Origin: Bacteroidia bacterium
GTDB taxonomy: Bacteria; Bacteroidota; Bacteroidia; Bacteroidales; VadinHA17
Length of the DNA: 11,966 nt
Direction of reading: 5' to 3'
Assembly (NCBI GenBank): GCA_026391515.1
Contig: JAPLEC010000417.1
Location: 1 to 11,966 of the forward strand
Shown: positions 6,217 through 11,966 of the stretch, one piece after another
How positions within the stretch are numbered: the stretch's first letter is position 1
How the letters are laid out: the number at the start of each line of letters is the position of its first letter
The notes under the pieces: model-generated
Database searches by the model: none
Told to the model about the DNA's origin: nothing
What the model saw: only the letters and a program-made list of their open reading frames with translations
Made by a program: the position numbers and the translations under genes

Positions 6217-7393
6217 TTACAATTTCACCTTTTTCAATAGTTTTCAATCCAACCTGAAGTGCTACTATTCCATCAGCATTGGGAAGTGCGGAAATATGTG
6301 CTGAACCATGAAATTCAATGGGAATTACATGTCCGTCGGATGTTATTTTAACCGGTATCAGTGCCAATCTTTCAGCATATTTTCTCGTGAACTTTTCCTC
6401 CATCGGCAACTGGAAGGAAACAGGTTTCCAGTCGAATCCCATCATCCTGCAGATCAAAGGTCTGACAAGATGTTCGAATATCATGAATGAAGAAACTGGG
6501 TTTCCCGGGAGACCGAACACGATTGCTTTCTTGTGGATGCCAAAAGTGGTGGGCTTCCCCGGTTGTACAGCTATCCTCGAAAAAAGTATTTTAACTCCTG
6601 CCCGTTCAAGAACAGCCGGGACAAAATCAAAATCGCCCATGGATACACCCCCGGTAATCAGCACCAGGTCGTTTTCTGAAATTGCTTTCTCAATAATCCG
6701 GAATGTTTCATCTTCGTCATCCTTCGCAATTCCATAGTATTTACCGATAGCACCAGCTCTTTCAACCTGTGCCATCAGCTGGAAGGCGTTGCTGTTTCTG
6801 ATCTGAGAATTGCCCGGGATTTCATGCGGTTCAACGAGCTCACTGCCCGAGCTTATTACTGCAACACACGGCATGCTGCTGACAATCACCGATGTATGAC
6901 CTACCGAAGCCATTACGGCAATATCCTGCGGCTTTATTATTCTGCCTGGTTCAAGAACAACTGTACCCTTTTTTACATCCTCAGCTTTAAATGCGATGTT
7001 TTCCTTTGTAAAAGCACCTTTAAACCTGACCTTACCCGAAGGAAGTATTTCACTATCCTCAACCATAAAAACGCAATCGGCTCCGGAAGGAACCGCTGCA
7101 CCGGTCATAATCTTCGAGCACTGCAATTTACCGATTGCCTTCTCAGGAGTTTTCCCGGCCGGGATTGTATCTATTATTTCCATCTCATGGATAAGGTCCT
7201 CTTTCCTGCAGGCAAAACCATCAACAGAAGTCTTATCAAAAGGCGGCATGTCAATGTCACTCGCCACACTACCGGCAAGGATCCGGTTAAGGGAATTTGA
7301 ATATGATATTATCTCAGTACCCAGAGTAAAGGCTGAGCTCATGACAATGGCATAAGCCTGTTCAAGTGATATCATTTCTTTGCCCCGATCCAT
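6200..7393 (-). CDS. moeA: Molybdopterin molybdenumtransferase (MoeA)
   Basis: MoeA inserts molybdate or tungstate into MPT, using the adenylylated intermediate from MogA. The 397-residue protein has the full MoeA layout: PPFDKTSVDGFA (50-61) with the conserved Asp58, TGAAVPSGADCV (97-108), a MoCF-binding domain from about 175 (VAVISSGSELVEP, NSNAFQLMAQVE), ITGGVSMGDFDFV (246-258), VQPGKPTTFG (276-285), GLPGNPVSS (294-302) and the C-terminal beta domain. Length is typical. The ATG at 7393 is used; Met7 (MISLEQA) is an alternative with a weak GGGG upstream. It comes 110 bases after wtpC, the largest gap in the cluster, and its last 17 bases overlap moaA. Metal choice is not readable from the sequence; the neighbouring AOR and Wtp genes suggest tungsten. 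Confidence 0.94.
   Translation of the reverse strand: MDRGKEMISLEQAYAIVMSSAFTLGTEIISYSNSLNRILAGSVASDIDMPPFDKTSVDGFACRKEDLIHEMEIIDTIPAGKTPEKAIGKLQCSKIMTGAAVPSGADCVFMVEDSEILPSGKVRFKGAFTKENIAFKAEDVKKGTVVLEPGRIIKPQDIAVMASVGHTSVIVSSMPCVAVISSGSELVEPHEIPGNSQIRNSNAFQLMAQVERAGAIGKYYGIAKDDEDETFRIIEKAISENDLVLITGGVSMGDFDFVPAVLERAGVKILFSRIAVQPGKPTTFGIHKKAIVFGLPGNPVSSFMIFEHLVRPLICRMMGFDWKPVSFQLPMEEKFTRKYAERLALIPVKITSDGHVIPIEFHGSAHISALPNADGIVALQVGLKTIEKGEIVSVRQI
6225..6232 (-). promoter_or_regulatory. moaA: Ribosome binding site for the moaA GTG start
   Basis: AAAGGTGA on the minus strand lies within the end of moeA, 8 bases before the GTG of moaA. It supports this non-ATG start inside the overlap. Confidence 0.55.
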
Positions 7394-7421
7394 TTATCTT
7401 TTATCTTTTGTTTTTTAATAA

Positions 7422-7458
7422 CCCACCCCTTGCCCCTCCAAGGAGGGGATCTTTTTTT
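7422..7458 (+). terminator. Palindrome with U-tract, terminator-like on the plus strand
   Basis: On plus: CCCACCCC-TTG-CCCCTC-CAAG-GAGGGG, then ATC and seven T (7452-7458). The stem CCCCTC/GAGGGG with a tetraloop and T-tract looks like an intrinsic terminator, but for plus-strand transcription, where no gene ends. On the minus strand, the coding direction here, no U-tract follows. It may instead be a mobile or REP-like palindrome related to those near 1918-2034. Confidence 0.4.
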
Positions 7459-7462
7459 CTTC

Positions 7463-7494
7463 CACTCTCGCACTCTCCCTCTCTCGCCCTCTTT
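7463..7494. repeat. Degenerate 8-bp pyrimidine tandem repeat
   Basis: Four units of eight bases on plus: CACTCTCG, CACTCTCC, CTCTCTCG, CCCTCTTT, flanked by more pyrimidines. On the minus strand this is a purine tract directly after the wtpC stop. Its microsatellite-like form suggests a tract that could vary in copy number between strains. Confidence 0.6.
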
Positions 7495-7503
7495 CCTTTA
7501 TCT

Positions 7504-8562
7504 TCATCCTGTTCCCTGTAATACGATACCGGCTTCGGGTGGAAAAGTAATCCATACATCGGATAACTCATTTAAGTTCTGCATTTTAAATTCGTTTGCA
7601 GAAATATCTACGTAAAATTTCTCACCAGCATCGATCATTAACTCCATTCCAAATTCTGATGGCACAATTTCTTTAATAATTCCTTTGAAGCAATTCTTAT
7701 AATCGCCAGCTGGTTCTGAACACTGAATTTTTACAGCATCGCTTCTGACTATTAAAAGTCCTTCGGAAGGATAGCTTCCGGGTAAAATATTAAATGCCAG
7801 ATTACCATCACAACATGCTTTCCAATTTCCATCTTCCTCCACAAATTTCGCTCTGAAAAAGTTCCTTATCCCAGCATATCTTGCGACGAATTTATTCACC
7901 GGTTTCCGGAATACTTCTTCAGGCGACCCTTCCTGAATTATACGGCCATTATGTATCACTCCCACTCTTGAAGCAAGACTTATTGCTTCACTATAATCAT
8001 GTGTTACATGAACAATTGTAAGGCCTTTTCGGTTCAGCTGGCGGAAAGTCCTTTTAATATCATCTTTCAAGCTGGCATCGATTGATGCCAGCGGCTCATC
8101 AAGAAGAAGAACTTTTGGAGATGTAACAAGAGTGCGTGCCAATGCTACTCTTTGAAGTTCGCCACCAGAAAGATTATGAGTAAACCTGTCAAGGAGATGA
8201 GCAATATTTAATTCATCTGCAATCAGTCTTACTTTCTTGTCAATTTCTTTTTTATCAAATTTTCTGCAACGTAGCGAGTAAGCAATATTTCCAAAAACTG
8301 TCATATTAGGGAAAATTGCATAGTCCTGAAATACCAGACCAATTTTGCGTTTCTGGATCTTTTTATTTGTAATATCCTCATTATCAATCCATATTTCACC
8401 TGAATCAGGTTCATTTAATCCTGCAATTAGTTCAAGCAGCTGTGTTTTTCCTGATCCCGATCTACCGAGAAGAACATAATATTCTCCTTCCGGTATATCC
8501 ATACTTATTCCTGACAGAGCAAAATTGCCAAGTTTCTTATATATATTTTCAAGCTTCAGCAT
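7504..8562 (-). CDS. wtpC: Tungstate/molybdate ABC transporter ATP-binding protein (WtpC/ModC-like)
   Basis: This is the ATPase that powers oxyanion import, acting as a cytoplasmic dimer on the WtpB permease. The 352-residue protein has Walker A GRSGSGKT (33-40), the Q-loop VFQDYAIFP (77-85), signature LSGGELQR (131-138), Walker B VLLLDEP (151-157) with Glu156, the D-loop Asp162 region and the H-loop HVTHD (185-189). From about residue 230 there is a C-terminal TOBE/MOP-like domain, the regulatory oxyanion-sensing part in ModC-type ATPases. It starts within wtpB (14-base overlap), so translation is coupled. The sequence alone fits molybdate, tungstate, sulfate or similar transport; the substrate is inferred from wtpA and the cofactor genes. 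A purine repeat and palindrome follow its stop. Confidence 0.88.
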   Translation of the reverse strand: MLKLENIYKKLGNFALSGISMDIPEGEYYVLLGRSGSGKTQLLELIAGLNEPDSGEIWIDNEDITNKKIQKRKIGLVFQDYAIFPNMTVFGNIAYSLRCRKFDKKEIDKKVRLIADELNIAHLLDRFTHNLSGGELQRVALARTLVTSPKVLLLDEPLASIDASLKDDIKRTFRQLNRKGLTIVHVTHDYSEAISLASRVGVIHNGRIIQEGSPEEVFRKPVNKFVARYAGIRNFFRAKFVEEDGNWKACCDGNLAFNILPGSYPSEGLLIVRSDAVKIQCSEPAGDYKNCFKGIIKEIVPSEFGMELMIDAGEKFYVDISANEFKMQNLNELSDVWITFPPEAGIVLQGTG

Positions 8563-9355
8563 CTGGTAATAAATGAATTTCTTTTCTCCTTACTGATATT
8601 AGCCGAAGCAGAATAAACACAGCCAGTGCGACTATTATGAAGAGTACCGAAGCTGGTCTGGCATATTTCAGGCCAAATGAACTGAATCTTTCATAAATCA
8701 GGACAGGTGCAATCATCGGATGATATGCGACGATAACCACCGCGCCGAATTCGCTCATACCCCTCGCGAACATCATTATGAATCCTGTAACAATACTTCT
8801 CCATGCAAGGGGCATAGAGATTGTAAAAAAAACTCGTGTATGACTGGCGCCGAGCGTTAGCGCTGCTTTTTCAAGCCTTTCCGGAACAGCTGCAAAACCA
8901 TCACGGGCTGAGTTGATCAGGAACGGAATACTTACAAAAGCCATAGCAAGAGCTATTCCAGCAGGATTATTTATAAGTGTAAGTCCAATCAAATCAGCAG
9001 CTTTTCCAAGAAATCCATCTCTCGAAATAAATCCCAGCACTGCTAAGCCGGCAGCAGTGTGCGGTAATACAATCGGCAGGTCAATAATTCCCTGTACAAT
9101 ATTTTTAAGCGGAAATTTTTTCCTCGCCAGCAGCCAGGCAAGCGGGACAGAACCGAAAGCAAAAAGAAATGTAGCAGCAAACGAGACCCAAAGTGTCAGC
9201 CAGATACTCTGCTGAACCTCTTTATCACTAACTGTTTCCAGAAACTCCTTACCATTCGTATGAAGGAACATCCCTGCCAGCGGTGCCAGGATAAAAAGCA
9301 GCACCAGCGAAGAGAGGATCATCAATATCCAGTTAAATGGATTGTACTTTACCAT
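8549..9355 (-). CDS. wtpB: Tungstate/molybdate ABC transporter permease (WtpB/ModB-like)
   Basis: This is the inner-membrane permease of the oxyanion importer. The 268-residue protein has about six membrane segments (roughly 9-29, 51-77, 88-110, 132-150, 184-211, 234-253). The cytoplasmic EAA coupling loop, EKAALTLGASHTRVFF, is at 162-177 and contacts the ATPase. RGMSEFGAVVIVAYHPMIAP (198-217), followed by VLIYERFSSFGL, closely resembles WtpB-type permeases as I recall them from archaea. The ATG shares one base with the wtpA stop (TAATG), and the end overlaps wtpC by 14 bases, so the three are clearly one unit. Nothing in the sequence separates tungstate from molybdate. Confidence 0.9.
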   Translation of the reverse strand: MVKYNPFNWILMILSSLVLLFILAPLAGMFLHTNGKEFLETVSDKEVQQSIWLTLWVSFAATFLFAFGSVPLAWLLARKKFPLKNIVQGIIDLPIVLPHTAAGLAVLGFISRDGFLGKAADLIGLTLINNPAGIALAMAFVSIPFLINSARDGFAAVPERLEKAALTLGASHTRVFFTISMPLAWRSIVTGFIMMFARGMSEFGAVVIVAYHPMIAPVLIYERFSSFGLKYARPASVLFIIVALAVFILLRLISVRRKEIHLLPDAEA

Positions 9356-10326
9356 TATCGGTTTTGTTCTGTTTTTTGTGTTTCTAAATACTGCCTTAAT
9401 TTATCCGGAATAAGAGCCGGCTGTTCTGTGCTGAAAGGGATTATTGGCTCCTGCCCGTTTTTCCTTAAGATATCCATTCCATCATTACTGAGCAAAAATG
9501 AAATAAACTCAATAGCTTCAGATTTGTGTGGAGCGTTATTAAGAACTGAAATACTGTAATTTATATACTCACCCCTGACAATAATCCTACTTCCCGGTGA
9601 ACTGCCTACGACCTCCGTGGATACAGAGTTATACAGGTCATTTTTTAAAGGATCGCCAAGATTGATTTCGTCTGGCAGTTCAACATATTTCAGATTATGT
9701 TGAATTGCGACCGATTTATAAATAAAGATGTAATCAACCGCGTTTGACTCCAGCAGGGCAATAAGGTCCACTTCTTTTGGCCTTATATAATTTTTATTCT
9801 TTAATAATAACCTTTCCGCAAGATCTTTTTGATTATAGTATTTTTCAGCAAGCATTAAAGTCAACACTGTTCTGTAACCACCTGGATCGGAATCAGGGTC
9901 AGCCCTTGAATAAGTAACTTTGTCAGAAGAAAGAATTTCATACCAGTTTTCTGAATTCATTTCACCTGAAAAGGTTGACTTATCGAGGAAAGCAATAACC
10001 ATTTCATTGGTGGCAAATCTTATGGTCCAGGATGTATATTCAGGTATAAGAAGCTTATTAATAACAAAATAATCGGCTGAAGCTATGATATCACATGGTT
10101 TTTTAAGTTCGGTGATTTTTCTGGCACACACCAGGCTCCCCGCAGGCTCCATGAGTATTTTCACCCCGGGATTCCTCTTTTCATATTCATCTTTCATCTG
10201 TTTAAATGGCACAGATAAGCTGCCTGCATTGAAAATAATTATCTCTCCTGAGTTGGATCCTGATTTATTCTTACATCCAACAAAGGCAAATCCTGAAATC
10301 AATATCAAAAATAATACACGCCTCAT
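9355..10326 (-). CDS. wtpA: Tungstate/molybdate-binding lipoprotein (WtpA-like)
   Basis: This is the extracytoplasmic binding protein that captures the oxyanion and delivers it to WtpB. The 323-residue protein starts with a lipoprotein signal (MRRVLFLILISGFAFVGC, lipidated Cys18). It matches the WtpA subfamily rather than the classical ModA of E. coli: FNAGSLSVPF (32-41), IASADYFVI (81-89), LLIPEYTSWTIRFATNEMVIAF (92-113), DPDSDPGGYR (143-152), RPKEVDL (182-188) and FIYKSVAIQHNLKYVELPDE (201-220). Archaeal WtpA proteins bind tungstate very tightly through two carboxylates in octahedral geometry, and this similarity is the main reason to favour tungstate. Where I recall DPCGYR in archaeal forms, this protein has DPGGYR. 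It is the first gene of wtpABC and lies 68 bases after the DUF1697 gene, with two hairpins between them. Confidence 0.9.
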   Translation of the reverse strand: MRRVLFLILISGFAFVGCKNKSGSNSGEIIIFNAGSLSVPFKQMKDEYEKRNPGVKILMEPAGSLVCARKITELKKPCDIIASADYFVINKLLIPEYTSWTIRFATNEMVIAFLDKSTFSGEMNSENWYEILSSDKVTYSRADPDSDPGGYRTVLTLMLAEKYYNQKDLAERLLLKNKNYIRPKEVDLIALLESNAVDYIFIYKSVAIQHNLKYVELPDEINLGDPLKNDLYNSVSTEVVGSSPGSRIIVRGEYINYSISVLNNAPHKSEAIEFISFLLSNDGMDILRKNGQEPIIPFSTEQPALIPDKLRQYLETQKTEQNR

Positions 10327-10347
10327 ATTTGGCCAATTATCAAGTAA

Positions 10348-10367
10348 ACCCGATAATCAGATCGGGT
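10348..10367 (-). promoter_or_regulatory. 7-bp hairpin in the wtpA leader
   Basis: The inverted repeat ACCCGAT / ATCGGGT with a 6-base loop lies 21 bases upstream of the wtpA ATG. It could be an operator half-site pair, a leader hairpin, or a weak second terminator for the upstream unit, since TTTACTT follows it on the minus strand. No known riboswitch is recognisable here. Confidence 0.35.
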
Positions 10368-10380
10368 GCCGAAAAATAAC

Positions 10381-10411
10381 AAAAAAAGGTAATATTATTG
10401 ATACCTTTTTT
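10381..10411 (-). terminator. A/U-rich terminator-like hairpin spanning the DUF1697 stop
   Basis: The perfect 10-bp inverted repeat AAAAAAGGTA (10382-10391) and TACCTTTTTT (10402-10411) has a 10-base loop that contains the TAA stop of the DUF1697 gene. On the minus strand an A6 run leads in and a T7 run leads out. The shape is that of an intrinsic terminator and works in both directions, but only two stem pairs are G-C, so strength is uncertain. Confidence 0.45.
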
Positions 10412-10949
10412 CAGCGATCTCCAGGATAGCCTTAATTGTCTTCCAGCTTCTTCCTGTAGCTTTAACGTTCATCTTTTTTTCGAAAAAGTTTGTGTACAGT
10501 TTTGTTTTTCCGAAACCATTTGGGCAGTAGATAAATATCTCCTTACCGATTATTTTAAATTTATCAGGAGGGTAGTTTACATTTATGACTTTCTGAATCT
10601 GATCATCAGTTGGCATTTCAGATAAAAACATAACTGCAAGTTTTGACGGATCGAAATCTTTTTCAGCAAGGAACGGATTGACAGAAATTATCCTTTTCAT
10701 CTCCCTGATTGTCCTGATGAGAACCGGAATATTGTACCTGAATCTTCTCTGAATACCAATTTCTATTTCCGGTGCAATATCAGGAACACGAAGATCTTCA
10801 TTATCGCTGAAGATAACATTACCGCTCTGAATATATGTCTCAGCATCTTTGAAGCCCAGCTTTTTATAAAAAGCTGCTAAATCGGTCATTTTGATCTTAT
10901 TATGACCGGCCATATTTACACTCCTGAGGAAAGAGAATAATATCTGCAC
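10395..10949 (-). CDS. DUF1697 family protein
   Basis: The 184-residue soluble protein belongs to DUF1697, a widespread alpha/beta family without established function. The hallmark N-terminus is present: FSFLRSVNMAGHNKIKMTDL (5-24), then LGFKDAETYIQSGNVIF (31-47). Later come the FRYNIPVLIRT strand, NPF, KLAVMFL and a basic C-terminal GRSWKTIKAILEIAEK. Length is normal. The start is GTG at 10949, because homologues begin just before the LRxVNxxGHNK motif; the first ATG (Met13) would remove the first strand. It begins 8 bases after the AOR stop, which argues for cotranscription and perhaps coupled translation with that enzyme. Its stop lies inside a terminator-like hairpin. A role in tungsten metabolism would be guilt by association only. 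Confidence 0.88.
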   Translation of the reverse strand: MQILFSFLRSVNMAGHNKIKMTDLAAFYKKLGFKDAETYIQSGNVIFSDNEDLRVPDIAPEIEIGIQRRFRYNIPVLIRTIREMKRIISVNPFLAEKDFDPSKLAVMFLSEMPTDDQIQKVINVNYPPDKFKIIGKEIFIYCPNGFGKTKLYTNFFEKKMNVKATGRSWKTIKAILEIAEKRYQ

Positions 10950-10957
10950 TCTGTTTT

Positions 10958-11966
10958 CTACTGATAATTCCTGACTACATCTATCACCTCCGGAAAATCC
11001 ATTCCTATCTTCTTAAGAAATTCAATTGTAGGTACTCCGTTGTTATTCCAGCCCCTTCGCTTATAAACAGCGTTGAGAAGTCCTTCATACTGATCCTCCC
11101 TGTATTTACGCAGGATCTTCATTTTTTCCTCCGTTGTCATTCCTTCGGTATTTATACCGATCTTTTCCCTGAGCTGCTTGTCGTATCTTTCAGCACGCGA
11201 TTCATACTCTTCTCCGGTAACCGGTCCTGCAGCCCGATAAGGCTGCCTGTCATGTGACCGTGTCCCAAAGCCTCTTCTAAGGTTAAACACACGCTGAAAA
11301 TTATATACCCTTTCAGAATCTTCAATAAGCCTGCGCTTGTCAAATTCCCGGCCTGTAACTGCCTTATATATAGTTACATAATTATCAACATGTTCCGGCA
11401 CTTTTGCAGGTTCATCAGTTTTGGCATTGTTCTCAGGCTCGACATCGTTCCATGGAAGCTTGCAGAGGCCTACAAGGCCAAACCATGTTCTGAACATAGG
11501 AAAATAATGCAATGCTTCCGCTTTATTTTCGAAAGTCGGGATCTGATTATTAACCATATCCATGAAAATAAGCCATGCCTCGTCATGCTGGGGACCTTTA
11601 TTTGTCAAAGCAAATCCGCCCTGCTGAGCAAGAGATTCTTTCGACATATACTGGGAATATTCCAACCCTTTGTTTTCCATTCCAATGTCGTTAACAAAAG
11701 CCGGATCGCCCCATTCATTCTTAATAAACATCTCCTTCATCTTGCGTACTCCAAGTCCGGCAACCAGACCGAAACCTTCTCCTCTGGCAACCTGGTGAAG
11801 CATTTCCAGGGCATCTGCTGAATTTCCGAATTTCATGTCAAGCCCGCCTGTTATATCTTTATTAAGAATGCCCTTTTCGAGACATTCCATAATAAAAGCT
11901 GTAACAGTGCTCCATGTTATTGTGCATATTCCGTAAGTATCGCAATAGAAATTTGTTTCAATAATA
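10958..11966 (-). CDS. Aldehyde:ferredoxin oxidoreductase family tungsto-enzyme, C-terminal part
   Basis: The 335 visible residues match the C-terminal domains of the AOR family, whose members carry a bis-pterin tungsten site and one 4Fe-4S cluster and usually oxidise aldehydes with ferredoxin. The N-terminal half lies beyond the right edge; the ATG at 11890 is internal. Motifs: CDTYGIC (11924-11944) at the first pterin loop, AFIMECLEKGILNKDITGGLD, FGNSADALEMLHQVARGEGFG, GFALTNKGPQHDEAW, then WFGLVGLCKLPWNDVEPENN, where the Cys at 11462-11464 corresponds to the last cluster ligand. It ends SERVYNFQRVFNLRRGFGTRSHD and RRGWNNNGVPTIEFLKKIG. The canonical DxxGLC before that cysteine reads GLVGLC here, so this is probably not a classical AOR. 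The substrate is unknown, and other subfamilies such as WOR- or BamB-like enzymes are possible. It is first in a chain leading to tungstate uptake and cofactor genes. Confidence 0.92.
   Translation of the reverse strand, partial: IIETNFYCDTYGICTITWSTVTAFIMECLEKGILNKDITGGLDMKFGNSADALEMLHQVARGEGFGLVAGLGVRKMKEMFIKNEWGDPAFVNDIGMENKGLEYSQYMSKESLAQQGGFALTNKGPQHDEAWLIFMDMVNNQIPTFENKAEALHYFPMFRTWFGLVGLCKLPWNDVEPENNAKTDEPAKVPEHVDNYVTIYKAVTGREFDKRRLIEDSERVYNFQRVFNLRRGFGTRSHDRQPYRAAGPVTGEEYESRAERYDKQLREKIGINTEGMTTEEKMKILRKYREDQYEGLLNAVYKRRGWNNNGVPTIEFLKKIGMDFPEVIDVVRNYQ

Noticed and set aside
6308..7355. Several plus-strand open frames opposite moeA
   Set aside because: Antisense to a full-length MoeA with intact motifs; no ribosome sites or recognisable domains.
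7463..7502. CRISPR-like repeat array
   Set aside because: Units are 8 bases, degenerate and contiguous without spacers; this is a simple-sequence tract.
10327..10394. Molybdenum/tungsten cofactor riboswitch before wtpA
   Set aside because: The gap is only 68 bases and shows simple hairpins, too short for the known multi-helix Moco RNA motif, and no conserved core was seen.
11390..11821. Plus-strand 143-residue open frame at the right edge
   Set aside because: Opposite strand of the AOR gene, whose minus-strand protein aligns with its family without breaks.

Overview
The window looks like chromosome from an anaerobic member of the Bacteroidota (Bacteroidales or Marinilabiliales-like), probably from an environmental genome. 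Three things point there: a type IX secretion 'Plug' family protein (DUF5103), a fused-chain 2-oxoacid dehydrogenase E1 of the Bacteroidota type, and TAnnTTTG-type -7 promoter boxes with few clear Shine-Dalgarno sites. Nothing resembles a phage, integrase, transposase, CRISPR array, tRNA or rRNA.

Left part, bases 1-4458. A 3'-truncated gene for a fused alpha/beta 2-oxoacid dehydrogenase E1 runs off the left edge on the minus strand. Upstream of it on the same strand is apbE, an FAD:protein FMN transferase lipoprotein. The 235-base gap between them holds an unusual set of GC-rich palindromes. Divergent from apbE, on the plus strand, is the DUF5103/Plug gene. Its 3' end overlaps the last gene of the next block tail to tail.

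Central and right part, bases 4452-11966. Nine consecutive minus-strand genes form what reads as a tungsten (or molybdenum) cofactor island. In transcription order they are: an aldehyde:ferredoxin oxidoreductase (AOR) family enzyme cut by the right edge, a DUF1697 protein, wtpA, wtpB and wtpC (oxyanion ABC importer), moeA (metal insertion), moaA and moaC (pterin precursor synthesis), and mogA (MPT adenylylation). Most neighbours overlap by 1-17 bases or lie within 10 bases of each other. The two larger gaps are a 68-base gap before wtpA and a 110-base gap between wtpC and moeA. The first carries a terminator-like hairpin and a second hairpin. The second carries another GC-rich palindrome and a short pyrimidine tandem repeat.

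How the parts fit: WtpABC imports tungstate or molybdate, MoaA and MoaC build the pterin precursor, MogA and MoeA load the metal, and the AOR-family enzyme is the likely client. MPT synthase (moaD, moaE) and the sulfur-activating moeB are absent here and must lie elsewhere. Points worth a second look are a short MoaA, an A7 slippery heptamer exactly at the moaC/mogA junction (a gene pair known to be fused in relatives), an AOR that departs from the canonical DxxGLC pterin motif, and a family of palindromes that share a 'duplicated C-arm, single G-arm' layout.
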